Source: Lumbricus terrestris
Lineage: Eukaryota; Annelida; Clitellata; Crassiclitellata; Lumbricidae
Assembly (NCBI GenBank): GCA_949752735.1
Contig: OX457042.1
Location: 31,136,616-31,200,615 of the forward strand
Direction: 5' to 3'
Length of the DNA: 64,000 bases
Both the position numbers and the translations under genes were made by a program. Positions 54,705 to 64,000 of this stretch are shown here, piece by piece. Within the stretch, counting starts at the first letter, position 1, and each line of letters opens with the position of its first letter. The notes under the pieces are model-generated. The model searched no databases. It had not been told where the DNA came from and was given only the letters and a program-made list of their open reading frames with translations.

Positions 54705-55850
54705 TTGTATGTTCTCTGTGTTCCCTTGTGTTCTATATGTTCTCTTATGTTCCCTATGTTCCTTTGATGTTCCCTCATGTTCCGTATGTTCCCTATGTTC
54801 CTTTTATGTTCCGTATGTTCCCTTTATGTTCCCTTTATGTTCCCTTGATGTTCCTTATGTTCCCTTGATGTTCCCTCGTGTTCCCTATGCTCCCTTGATG
54901 TTCCTTATGTTCCCTATGTTCTGTTATGTTCTCTTGATGTTCCCTATGTTCTGTATGTTCCCTGATGTTCCCTATGTTCCTTTGATGTTCCCTCATGTTC
55001 CGTATGTTCCTTGATGTTCTCTATGTTCTCTTGATGTTCCCTCATGTTCCCTCGTGTTCCGTATGTTCCCTCGTGTTCCGTGTATTACGTATGTTCCCTA
55101 TGTTCCCTTGATGTTCCTTATGTTCCGTGATGTTCCTTCGATGTCCCTTATGTTCCCTTGTGTTCTTTATGTTCCCTATGTTCCTTGATGTTCCCTATGT
55201 TTCCTTGATGTTCCCTATGTTCCCTTATGTTCCTTGATGTTCCCTCGTGTTCCCTATGTTCTGTTATGTTCCCTTGATGTTCCTTATGTTCCCTTGATGT
55301 TCCCTTATGTTCCTCATGTTCCCTTGATGTTCTGTTATGTTCCATATGTTCCCTATGTTCCTCATGTTCCTTATGCTCCGTGATGTTCCCTCGATGTTCC
55401 TTATGTTCCCTTGTGTTCCTTATGTTCCCTATGTTCCCTTATGTTCCGTATGTTCTCTTTATGTTCCCTGATGTTCTGTTATGTTCCTTGATGTTCCATA
55501 TGTTCCCTATGTTCCCTCGTGTTCCGTATGTTCCCTCATGTTCCGTATGTTCCCTCTATGTTCCCTGATGTTCTGTCATGTTCCTTGATGTTCCCTATGT
55601 TTCCTTGTATGTTCTCTGTGTTCCCTTGTGTTCTATATGTTCCCTTATGTTCCCTATGTTCCTTTTATGTTCTGTTATGTTCCTTGATGTTCCCTCGTGT
55701 TTCTCATGTTCCCTTATGTTCCGTATGTTCCCTTTATGTTCCCTGATGTTCTGTTATGTTCCGTATGTTCCCTTGATGTTCCCTTTGTTCCCTCGTGTTC
55801 CTTATGTTCCCATATGTTCCCTTTGTTCCCGCGTGTTCCCTATGTTCCCC
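54705..55850. repeat. U3 minisatellite (TATGTTCCCT / TGATGTTCCCT)n
   Basis: Over 100 short units of TATGTTCC and GATGTTCC with C/T variation fill U3, and they are repeated in the 3' LTR at 62670-63805. The open frames (MFPMFPYVPYVP and the complementary REHKEHQGN) are period effects. Confidence 0.93.
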
Positions 55851-55866
55851 TCCGAGCCTGGTCGGC

Positions 55867-55873
55867 TATATAA
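55867..55873 (+). promoter_or_regulatory. TATA box of the LTR promoter
   Basis: TATATAA in CGGCTATATAAGGAGCC, immediately after the minisatellite and before the CAGTC repeats. It recurs in the 3' LTR near 63823. Transcription start is expected about 25-30 bp downstream. Confidence 0.75.
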
Positions 55874-56558
55874 GGAGCCGCCAGTCAACAGTCGACGGTC
55901 AGTGGGGTGCAGTCGACAGAGAGAGTAAAGTGCAGTCGGTCGAGGGTCAGTCAACAGTCGACAGGTCAGTCAACAGTCGACAGTGCAGTCAGTCAGTGCC
56001 GGAGTCGGTAAGTGAAGCGACGGTCAGTCAAGCGTCAGTCGTCACGTCTGTCAGTCGAACGTCGGCCAGTCAGTGAGTCGCAAGAACAGTCACGTCGCAA
56101 GAACAGTCACGTCGCAAGAACAGTCACGTCGCAGGCCAGTCAGTACAGCCAGTCGACACGTCGGTCGCCGGTCAGTCATACATCGGCGGCTCAGTCAGCG
56201 GACTCCCTCGATCACCGTCGGTCAGCGGACTCAGACACCGTCCGCTCAGTCACTCGGCGAACTGTAGTCAGTCAGTTATCGTGAAGAACATTATCGTCGC
56301 TCCGACTTGCGGAACTGAATTGCGAAAGACACTTCAGTTGACGTTTGGTTGCGGTATGAAGTAAGTTCGATAAGCGGACATTGTGTGCTGAAAACAGTGA
56401 AAGAACTTGCAGAACTGTATTGCGGCGGACACTTTGAAATTCGGTTGCGGTTCGAAGTAAGGTGTTTCAGACTGCAGAATTTGACAAGTGAAGGTTACGG
56501 TCAGAACAGTGAAACATTGCGTTGAACTTACCTGAAGGATTATTTCAGTTTACTTCGT

Positions 56559-56564
56559 AATAAA
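56559..56564 (+). terminator. AATAAA polyadenylation signal of the LTR
   Basis: AATAAAGTTGTTC near the end of the LTR. It would place the R/U5 border about 15-25 bp further on. Confidence 0.55.
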
Positions 56565-56694
56565 GTTGTTCATTATCTTCAAGTCTCCTAATAGACTATT
56601 AGGAGCCGTACCCTGCCTTACCACTAGAGAGATAGAACGGTCCGGGGGCAACGTCATCCTGGTGCCAAGTTCGAACCCCCGGGTCCGCCACAAA

Positions 56695-56711
56695 TGGTAC
56701 CAGAAGTGGGG
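56695..56711 (+). other. Primer-binding site
   Basis: TGGTACCAGAAGTGGGG begins two bases after the LTR end. TGG at the start is complementary to the CCA end of a tRNA. The primer tRNA is not identified. Confidence 0.65.
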
Positions 56712-56833
56712 TACATTTGTTTCTGTTCTTCGGTGGACTTTCGTCGGAATTGAATTCTGAACTCTGTGGACGATACAATTTGTTTTTCTGAACTCTGCCG
56801 TTTCGTTGGATCTTGATTTTCGATTCTGCAAGA

Positions 56834-58750
56834 ATGGATGCTGCAGCTTCTTTCGCACGGTCAGACGCTGCTGCTTTACGGACGACTTCGACACCCGCCG
56901 CCAGACGAGAAACGAACGCTTTGGACGATTCTGAGGTGAAATCCAGCCAATTTCTCGAGAGAATCGACTTCGATTTTCAGGACCTACCGAAGAAAGATCG
57001 GAAAACAGTGCTGCTTTCGGAAACCACCGCTGCGGACTCGAAACGCGTAGAAGATCTGAGTCATCTGATTGAATCAAGAAAGACCCCAATGAAAGCCGGA
57101 AAATTCGACGGATCCGGGTCTCTGGAGTCTTTTCTCGCCCAGTTTGAAGTGTGCTCCAGATACAATCGTTGGTCGAACAGTGACAAGGCGGACTTCTTGC
57201 GTTGCTCGTTGGAGAAATCTGCCGTTCAGCTCTTATGGGATTTTCGTGCGCAAGAAGATGTCACCTACGAACAACTCGTGGAGCGGTTGCGTCAAAGGTA
57301 TGGCGCCGATGGACAGGCTGAAACGTTTCGGACTCAATTGTATTATCGTCGCCAGAGACCGGACGAGAATCTAAGTGACCTTTTGCACGACATCCGACGA
57401 TTGGTTGTCCTAGCCTACCCGGTTCCAACAAACGCCACCACTGAGATAGTAGCGCGAGACGCATTCCTGGAAGCGATTCGTGATCGAGAACTATCTCTGA
57501 AAGTTCGAGAAAAAGAGCCGCGTACAATAGACGAGGCTTACCGGATGGCTCTCCGATTGAATGCGTATCAAAACATGGGCGATGTCGATGACCGACGTCG
57601 AACGCCGAATCGTGTCAGAGGAGCGCAAGGCGGAGACGCGGGCGAACAACTCCAGGCACAACTCGACAGCTTTCTAGTCGCTCAAAGAAAGTGGCAACAG
57701 GAACTGGAGGAGAAGATGCTTCGGCGTATGGAAGAACTTCGAGAACCGCCCCGTGCTGCGGTTCCACAGAGAAACTTCGACGTCCCGCGGAATTCCGATG
57801 TCGACATCACCTGCTACAACTGCGGTCGTACCGGTCACATTGCTCGTCGCTGCCGTCAGCCTCGTCGTTTTACCGGTCGCCCAAGAGAACCACGCACAAC
57901 GGAAACTGCCGATCTGGAACCGGAAGAATCGGTAGCCAACAACCACACAACCCATGAGCAACCGAGAGTCTTCTCGAACAACGCCATATACGTCAAAGCT
58001 ACCATCAACGGGCGACTCCGAACGTGTCTTGTCGATACAGGCTCAGAGGTAAGTATAGTGCCTTTTGATCACGTAGAGGAGCTAGAATTGCAACCCAGTA
58101 CCCGCACCCTCCGTGCCGCCAATGGGTCTGATATAAGAGTCCTGGGTCAGGTGACGCTACCCCTTAAATTTTGGAGAGGTTTTTCCATATCTAGTAACTT
58201 TTTGGTGTCTGATCAAATTTGTGAGATAATGTTGGGTATGGATTGGTTACGCGCAAACCGATGCCGCATTGGGTTTGGTGTAGGTGCTGTCTTTATTGGG
58301 AGGAAACGCATTCCATTGGTCAAAGGGAATGGGTCGACCTGGTGTCGAAGAGTTGTAGTAGCCGAGGAAATAGAAATAGCGCCTCGTTCACAATGCGATG
58401 TTCCATCTAAGACATTGTATGGAAATTTAGGGGTCACCTCATCTGCGTGGATGACCGAGTCATCGGAGATTTTGCCGGGAGTTCATGTAGCTCGAGTTTT
58501 GTTAGGAGATAAGGCTAGAGAAGCACCTGTAAGAATAGTAAACTTGGGAGAAAATGTCATTCGGTTACACCAGGATCAGTTAATCGGAGGATTACATCCT
58601 GTTCAGGTGGCTGAGGAAAAGCAGGAAAGTGTAAATGCAAAGGTAAGGCTTGAGGAAAACCCTGTGATGGACAGTTTGATTAGAGATCTTCCTGAGGAGG
58701 TGCCCTCTGAGGCAAAGGACTATCTGAAGGGACTATTGGCCAGTTACTAG
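56834..58750 (+). CDS. gag-pr: Ty3/gypsy Gag and aspartic protease (638 aa)
   Basis: Start chosen at the ATG at 56834 (AGAATGG, good context); the frame upstream has no other ATG. In order: N-terminal region; a retrotransposon capsid-type segment (FDGSGSLESFLAQFE ... LRCSL...AVQLLWDF) at about residues 80-250; a zinc knuckle CYNCGRTGHIARRC at 327-340 (nucleic acid binding); an aspartic protease with LVDTGSEVSIVP (catalytic D at 401) and IMLGMDWLR near 468. It forms the particle and the processing enzyme. It ends at TAG 58748-58750, in the same frame as pol, with only that codon and a short in-frame stretch before the pol ATG at 58763. No other stops. Confidence 0.9.
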   Translation: MDAAASFARSDAAALRTTSTPAARRETNALDDSEVKSSQFLERIDFDFQDLPKKDRKTVLLSETTAADSKRVEDLSHLIESRKTPMKAGKFDGSGSLESFLAQFEVCSRYNRWSNSDKADFLRCSLEKSAVQLLWDFRAQEDVTYEQLVERLRQRYGADGQAETFRTQLYYRRQRPDENLSDLLHDIRRLVVLAYPVPTNATTEIVARDAFLEAIRDRELSLKVREKEPRTIDEAYRMALRLNAYQNMGDVDDRRRTPNRVRGAQGGDAGEQLQAQLDSFLVAQRKWQQELEEKMLRRMEELREPPRAAVPQRNFDVPRNSDVDITCYNCGRTGHIARRCRQPRRFTGRPREPRTTETADLEPEESVANNHTTHEQPRVFSNNAIYVKATINGRLRTCLVDTGSEVSIVPFDHVEELELQPSTRTLRAANGSDIRVLGQVTLPLKFWRGFSISSNFLVSDQICEIMLGMDWLRANRCRIGFGVGAVFIGRKRIPLVKGNGSTWCRRVVVAEEIEIAPRSQCDVPSKTLYGNLGVTSSAWMTESSEILPGVHVARVLLGDKAREAPVRIVNLGENVIRLHQDQLIGGLHPVQVAEEKQESVNAKVRLEENPVMDSLIRDLPEEVPSEAKDYLKGLLASY

Positions 58751-58762
58751 GATGTATTTTCG

Positions 58763-61570
58763 ATGACAGAGACAGATCTGGGACGGACGACCGTGTGTGA
58801 ACATAAGATAGATACCGGAGAGACTCGACCAGTGAGACAACCTCTGAGGAGACAGCCTATGCACTATAGGGAAGCTATTGACCGGCAACTGAACCAAATG
58901 TTAGAGACTGGTGTGATAGAACCTGCTTTTAGCGAATGGGCGGCCAATGTAGTACTGGCCAAAAAGAAGGACGGTACTTTGCGCTTTTGCATTGATTATC
59001 GCCGACTGAATGAGCATACCAAGAAAGATTCCTATCCTTTGCCACGTACTGATGAGTGCTTAGATGCTTTATCGGGCTCGGAATGGTTCAGCACTCTCGA
59101 TTTGAGGAGTGGGTACCATCAAGTAGGCATGGATCCGAGAGATGCTGATAAAACGGCGTTCGTTACTCGAAGGGGGATCTTTCGTTGGAAGGTGATGCCG
59201 TTCGGCCTGTGTAATGCACCAGCTACCTTCCAGCGTCTGATGGATATTGTTTTGTCAGGTCTTAACTTTGAGGTATGTCTCGTTTATTTGGATGACGTGA
59301 TTGTTTTTGGACAGTCGTGGAGGCAGCATCTTGAACGCCTTGAGTTGGTCTTTAAGCGCCTGCGGATAGCTCGGTTGAAACTCAAGCCCAGCAAATGCCA
59401 TTTGCTGCGAAGGACGGTGGGATTCTTGGGTCACATTGTTTCCAGCGCCGGTATAGCTGTAGATCCAGCAAAAGTCCAAGAGGTAGCATCCTGGCCTGTG
59501 CCTTCGCGCTTGAGGGAAGTACGGGCCTTCCTCGGCCTTTGTGCGTATTATCGAAAGTTCATAGTTGGATTTTCGAAGGTCGCGGCGCCGCTTTTTGCTC
59601 TGACTAAGAAAGACAGGTCCTTCGTGTGGTCCGAAGAATGTCAGTTGGCGTTTGACAAGTTAAAGGTGGCCCTGACTACGGCTCCAGTACTTAGTCTCCC
59701 AGTGGAAGGCGCCACGTATGTACTGGATTGCGATGCATCAGACCTTGGGATAGGAGCAGTGTTGTCACAAAAGATTCATGGCGAGGAGAAGGTTATCGCC
59801 TATGGAAGTCGACTGCTTTCTACAGCAGAGAAAAAGTATTGCATTACACGTAAGGAGCTTCTAGCGGTGGTCTACTTTGTCAATATTTTTCGTCAATATC
59901 TTTTAGGGGGACACTTCATCCTACGAACCGACCATGCCGCGCTTACTTGGCTGCAAAGAACGCCGGAACCAATAGGGCAACAGGGTCGCTGGCTTGAAAG
60001 ACTAGCGGAGTATGATTTTGAGGTTCTCCACCGTCCCGGACGTCAGCACGGAAACGCAGACGCGCTCTCGCGTAAACTCTGCAATCAGTGTGGAGCGTCT
60101 AATTTCTTGAAAGAGACTGCCCAAGTAAGAGAAGTCATCGATCGTCCGACAGATGAGGAAATTACTGGTATGGAAGATATTGTACAGGCACAACGAAGCG
60201 ACTCTGAATTGAGCTTAGTCCGCACTTGGTTGGAGGAAGGAGCTGAAGTCCCCAGCCTTGTCGAAATCTTACACGAGTCCGAGGCGGTTAAGATCTACTG
60301 GCGTCAGAGGGATGTCCTTTATCTACGAGACGGAGTGGCTTATCGCCGAACGCCAGATGATGTAGAGCAGCTATTGGTGCCCAAAGCGTTGCGAGGTGAA
60401 TTTTTGAAAGTGGCACATACTGGCGTAACGGGTGGCCATTTGGGAGCCCGACGTACAAAGCTACAGGTGAGAAGGAGAGCTTACTGGGTTGGATGGTCAA
60501 ATTATGTGAAGAGATATTGTAAGGAATGTTCCGAGTGCTGTCGATATTGGAGAGGACAACCACCGAAGCAGGGACCATTGCAGCCTATTCCATGCGGTGA
60601 ACCATGGGAGAGATTAAGTCTCGACTTGACCGGACCGCATCCCAGAAGTAGGAAAGGGCACATCTACATTCTGACCATCATGGATAACTTTTCTAAATAC
60701 GTGGAAACCGTTCCGTTAGCAAACCAAGAAGCCGCAACTGTGGCTAAAGCCCTGGTGGAGACAGTTATCTTACGGTTTGGGGCACCTTTGCAGATCTTAA
60801 CAGATCAAGGACGTAATTTTGACGGAAATCTCTTTCGAGAAGTCTGCAGGTTGCTAGAAATAGATAAAGTGCGTACGTCGAGTTATCATCCCCAGAGCAA
60901 TGGACTAATAGAGCGTTTTCACCGAACGTTAAACGCGATGCTTGGGAAAGTGGTCAGTACGCATCAGCGAGATTGGGATGAGGTCCTTCCCTATGTGGTC
61001 TCTGCTTATCGGTCCTCTTGTCATGATGTTACAGGATTTTCACCGAACTACCTTGTCTTTGGGAAGGAAACGCGAGCACCATTGGACTTGGTTTATGGAC
61101 GACCCAGTGAGACTTGTGTGGAAGGAATAACTTACTCGGCTTATGTTACTGCGTTGTCAGAACGAATGGAGGATGCGTATGCCCTGGTGCGACAGCACCT
61201 CAAGAGAGCAGCCGAAAGACGCAAACATGGATATGATTTGCGAGTAAAGCCAGCTGAATTTGCTGTGGGCGATTGGGTGCTGTACTACACCCCGAGACGC
61301 TTCAAGGGGCGTTCTCCCAAATGGACTAAGAATTTCACTGGACCGTTTATGATTCAGAAGTCTTGTGGACCGGTAAATTTTGTCTTGCAGCGATCGGCGA
61401 AGGCTAAACCCTTCGTGGCACATATTGATAAGCTGCGACCTTATTACGGCAAGACGAAAGGCGAATGGGAACAGCCAAGTACAGTCCCTGTTGAGGTGGA
61501 GATAGTGGAACCTCCCTGTGCTATTGAGAGGCCGCGCAGGGAAGTAAAGCGGCCCTCTCGGTTTAGGTAG
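58763..61570 (+). CDS. pol: Ty3/gypsy Pol: reverse transcriptase, RNase H, integrase (935 aa)
   Basis: Same frame as gag-pr. The listed start is the first ATG after the amber codon, but coding similarity (DVFS) begins right after that codon. Reverse transcriptase shows STLDLRSGYHQ, MPFGLCNAPATFQ and the catalytic YLDD at 175-178. RNase H shows DCDASDLGIGA from 322 and RKELLAVV. Integrase has an HHCC-type zinc region from about 552 (HTGVTGGH...C..C), catalytic D621, D681 and E717 (DD35E spacing) and the TGFSPNYLVFGKE block. The tail has a GPFMIQK segment and basic C-terminus. All catalytic residues are present and the frame is intact. No env follows. Confidence 0.92.
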   Translation: MTETDLGRTTVCEHKIDTGETRPVRQPLRRQPMHYREAIDRQLNQMLETGVIEPAFSEWAANVVLAKKKDGTLRFCIDYRRLNEHTKKDSYPLPRTDECLDALSGSEWFSTLDLRSGYHQVGMDPRDADKTAFVTRRGIFRWKVMPFGLCNAPATFQRLMDIVLSGLNFEVCLVYLDDVIVFGQSWRQHLERLELVFKRLRIARLKLKPSKCHLLRRTVGFLGHIVSSAGIAVDPAKVQEVASWPVPSRLREVRAFLGLCAYYRKFIVGFSKVAAPLFALTKKDRSFVWSEECQLAFDKLKVALTTAPVLSLPVEGATYVLDCDASDLGIGAVLSQKIHGEEKVIAYGSRLLSTAEKKYCITRKELLAVVYFVNIFRQYLLGGHFILRTDHAALTWLQRTPEPIGQQGRWLERLAEYDFEVLHRPGRQHGNADALSRKLCNQCGASNFLKETAQVREVIDRPTDEEITGMEDIVQAQRSDSELSLVRTWLEEGAEVPSLVEILHESEAVKIYWRQRDVLYLRDGVAYRRTPDDVEQLLVPKALRGEFLKVAHTGVTGGHLGARRTKLQVRRRAYWVGWSNYVKRYCKECSECCRYWRGQPPKQGPLQPIPCGEPWERLSLDLTGPHPRSRKGHIYILTIMDNFSKYVETVPLANQEAATVAKALVETVILRFGAPLQILTDQGRNFDGNLFREVCRLLEIDKVRTSSYHPQSNGLIERFHRTLNAMLGKVVSTHQRDWDEVLPYVVSAYRSSCHDVTGFSPNYLVFGKETRAPLDLVYGRPSETCVEGITYSAYVTALSERMEDAYALVRQHLKRAAERRKHGYDLRVKPAEFAVGDWVLYYTPRRFKGRSPKWTKNFTGPFMIQKSCGPVNFVLQRSAKAKPFVAHIDKLRPYYGKTKGEWEQPSTVPVEVEIVEPPCAIERPRREVKRPSRFR

Positions 61571-62616
61571 ACAGCTAGAGTTATTGAGAAGCCGTAGAAT
61601 TGTTAATGTACTTGGACAGCGATTGCAGTCTATTGTCTTTAGATTAGAAAGGCGTTAGGTAAGAATTGACTTTTATGGTTGCTTTGACGGTCACCTGTAT
61701 CATGGACAGTCGCATATGAGTTGAACGGCAAGGCTCAGCTAGCGAATGCTTAAGCTGTTATTTCTGTGCACTCTAGCGTAGACGCTCTGAGCGCTCTTGT
61801 TCTTATAGCTATGTAGCCCTTTGAGTTGTTGTAGCCTAATGTAGCGGCTTCTTGGGAAACTTTGGAATCTGCATAGTTAGCATAGCCGCTTTGCTTTTAT
61901 TGCTCATGGACAGCGAACGCTGCCTTTGATGATTTGCATTGACGGGTGGCATTGGTTTATTAGATGGCTAATGGCTTATTGGATGGTTTTATGCTTTAGT
62001 GCACATAGATTGAGATTTCTGTTTTCGCCTGCAAGATAGTCCATGGTTGTTTTAGGGCACGTATGATTTTTAGGCGTTCTGGATGTTTAGGTCGCATACG
62101 ATTTCTAGGTGACAGGATGGCTTTAGTCTTTAGCGGTGGATGCCGAAGCAAATATGCTTTAGGGCGCGTATTAATTTTAGGCGATCTGGACGCTTAGGGC
62201 ACATAATTATAGCTTATAGGCAAAACGATGGCTTCAGGCCCTATTAGTGGATGTCAGCAGTTAAGTATTTTTAGGACAGAGTGCTTACCAGAAAAGTTTT
62301 AGGCACGCATAATCACAGAGCAGCAAGAGCACATAGGGCACATATAAGTACTATGAGGCCAGAGTGTTTGGGTAGCATGTAGAGTAAGATAGTTAAGATT
62401 TTGCCCAAATGGGGAGTTAATAAAATTTATTAACCCTTGTGGGAGGTATTTTTGTCTTTACGGTGGACTTACGAGCCTCTGGGGTAGTATAGTTAAGGGT
62501 TTGCCCCAATGGTAACATTATGCATTTTATTGGCCTTGGACGAGGTTTTGCCTTGGTTTTAATTATTTTATTGTTCCCAAAGAGGGCTTTGGGCATTTTT
62601 GGTGGCCATGGAGGGG
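61571..62616 (+). other. Long non-coding 3' region of the LTR element
   Basis: 1046 bp between the pol stop and the 3' LTR with no substantial ORF and no envelope gene. It contains loose repeats of TTTTAGGCAC / TTAGGGCACATA and two related GTTAAGATTTTGCCC / GTTAAGGGTTTGCCCC blocks. A short purine run GGAGGGG (62610-62616) abuts the 3' LTR and is the likely polypurine tract. Confidence 0.7.
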
Positions 62617-64000
62617 TGTAGCGAACCTGCCTGGGCGCTAATTTTTTAAAATTGCTCCTCTACGTTTCCTTGTATGTTCTCTGTGTTCCCTTGTGTTCTA
62701 TATGTTCTCTTATGTTCCCTATGTTCCTTTGATGTTCCCTCATGTTCCGTATGTTCCCTATGTTCCTTTTATGTTCTGTATGTTCCCTTTATGTTCCCTT
62801 TATGTTCCCTTGATGTTCCTTATGTTCCCTTGATGTTCCCTCGTGTTCCCTATGCTCCCTTGATGTTCCTTATGTTCCCTATGTTCTGTTATGTTCTCTT
62901 GATGTTCCCTATGTTCTGTATGTTCCCTGATGTTCCCTATGTTCCTTTGATGTTCCCTCATGTTCCTTGATGTTCTCTATGTTCTCTTGATGTTCCCTCA
63001 TGTTCCCTCGTGTTCCGTATGTTCCCTCGTGTTCCGTGTATTACGTATGTTCCCTATGTTCCCTTGATGTTCCTTATGTTCCGTGATGTTCCTTCGATGT
63101 TCCTTATGTTCCCTTGTGTTCTTTATGTTCCCTATGTTCCTTGATGTTCCCTATGTTTCCTTGATGTTCCCTATGTTCCCTTATGTTTCTTGATGTTCCC
63201 TCGTGTTCCCTATGTTCTGTTATGTTCTCTTGATGTTCCTTATGTTCCCTTGATGTTCCCTTATGTTCCTCATGTTCCCTTGATGTTCTGTTATGTTCCA
63301 TATGTTCCCTATGTTCCTCATGTTCCTTATGCTCCGTGATGTTCCCTCGATGTTCCTTATGTTCCCTTGTGTTCCTTATGTTCCCTATGTTCCCTTATGT
63401 TCCGTATGTTCTCTTTATGTTCCCTGATGTTCTGTTATGTTCCTTGATGTTCCATATGTTCCCTATGTTCCCTCGTGTTCCGTATGTTCCCTCATGTTCC
63501 GTATGTTCCCTCTATGTTCCCTGATGTTCTGTCATGTTCCTTGATGTTCCCTATGTTTCCTTGTATATTCTCTGTGTTCCCTTGTGTTCTATATGTTCCC
63601 TTATGTTCCCTATGTTCCTTTTATGTTCTGTTATGTTCCTTGATGTTCCCTCGTGTTTCTCATGTTCCCTTATGTTCCGTATGTTCCCTTTATGTTCCCT
63701 GATGTTCTGTTATGTTCCGTATGTTCCCTTGATGTTCCCTTTGTTCCCTCGTGTTCCTTATGTTCCCATATGTTCCCTTTGTTCCCGCGTGTTCCCTATG
63801 TTCCCCTCCGAGCCTGGTCGGCTATATAAGGAGCCGCCAGTCAACAGTCGACGGTCAGTGGGGTGCAGTCGACAGAGAGAGTAAAGTGCAGTCGGTCGAG
63901 GGTCAGTCAACAGTCGACAGGTCAGTCAACAGTCGACAGTGCAGTCAGTCAGTGCCGGAGTCGGTAAGTGAAGCGACGGTCAGTCAAGCGTCAGTCGTCA
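62617..64000 (+). mobile_element. 3' LTR, cut by the window end
   Basis: Begins TGTAGCGAACC like the 5' LTR and aligns to 54651-56044. About 650 bp are expected beyond the window, so the target-site duplication cannot be checked. Confidence 0.9.

Larger units (their letters stand above)
54651..56692 (+). mobile_element. 5' LTR of a Ty3/gypsy retrotransposon
   Basis: It starts TGTAGCGAACC and ends ...CCGCCACA, so it has TG...CA borders, with a primer-binding-like TGGTACCAGAAG two bases later. The first 1394 bp match 62617-64000 almost perfectly: about eight substitutions plus indels totalling 10 bp (one of about 9 bp near 54997, one A). U3 is mostly a minisatellite (54705-55850). A TATATAA box is at 55867-55873. 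R/U5 holds CAGTCAACAGTCGAC repeats and three 17-bp GTCGCAAGAACAGTCAC repeats (56088-56135), and an AATAAA at 56559-56564. Near-identity of the LTRs means recent insertion. Confidence 0.88.

Noticed and set aside
54709..55928. MFPMFPYVPY-type proteins and their antisense
   Set aside because: Frames of the LTR minisatellite, upstream of the LTR TATA box and duplicated in the 3' LTR.
56665..56694. tRNA-like 3' end (GTTCGAACCCCCGGG...CCACA) at the end of the LTR
   Set aside because: There is a B-box-like word but no cloverleaf upstream; it is the LTR end next to the primer-binding site.
61571..62616. A third ORF (env) in the LTR element
   Set aside because: No open frame of useful length; the region is repeat-like and non-coding.

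Overview
The window looks like nuclear DNA of an invertebrate animal, probably marine; I cannot name the species. Reasons: introns with GT/AG borders, tandem C2H2 zinc-finger genes with TGEKP linkers, tRNA-derived SINEs, several non-LTR retrotransposon classes, many short terminal-inverted-repeat (TIR) DNA elements, a Ty3/gypsy LTR retrotransposon, abundant microsatellites and AT-rich spacer. There are no bacterial features.

Layout. 1-1911: two head-to-tail 3' ends of a restriction-like-endonuclease (RLE) non-LTR element, each ending in a (TAA)n tract. 1912-9290: spacer with SINEs, tandem repeats and a TA-flanked DNA transposon relic (5229-7180) carrying a nested hAT-type MITE. 9344-16398: the 3' part of one unidentified spliced gene, three phase-compatible exons, with SINEs and a MITE in its introns. 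16400-21600: spacer. 21600-48130: three diverged duplicons, each holding one intronless zinc-finger ORF (24442-26304, 37481-39709, 46207-47688) behind an upstream region of fold-back repeats; finger relics and at least ten independent small insertions distinguish the duplicons. 48130-54650: repeat-rich spacer with LINE remnants, a Cys-rich transposon-family fragment and a TA-flanked element. 54651-64000: a young Ty3/gypsy element, complete except that its 3' LTR runs off the window.

The most unusual signal is at the smallest scale. The octamer TAGGCCTA occurs exactly about 30 times in 64 kb, where base composition predicts roughly one. In about a dozen places a homologous copy in the same window (paralogous duplicon, opposite TIR, other repeat copy, or an old reading frame) has a plain TA, or nearly so, at that position. 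TACATGTA shows the same relation at one site. This fits a process that converts TA to TA-XY-Y'X'-TA, as expected for excision footprints of TA-targeting (Tc1/mariner-like) transposons; two TA-flanked elements in the window have GG...CC ends. A second small-scale class is a set of 17-39 bp near-perfect palindromes with CAAAGA...TCTTTG ends flanked by 7-8 bp duplications.

How the genes may relate: the zinc-finger genes are a fast-evolving family with whole blocks of 8 or 12 fingers duplicated, in a neighbourhood saturated with mobile DNA. A role in repressing such elements is a reasonable analogy with vertebrate KRAB zinc fingers, but it is inference only.
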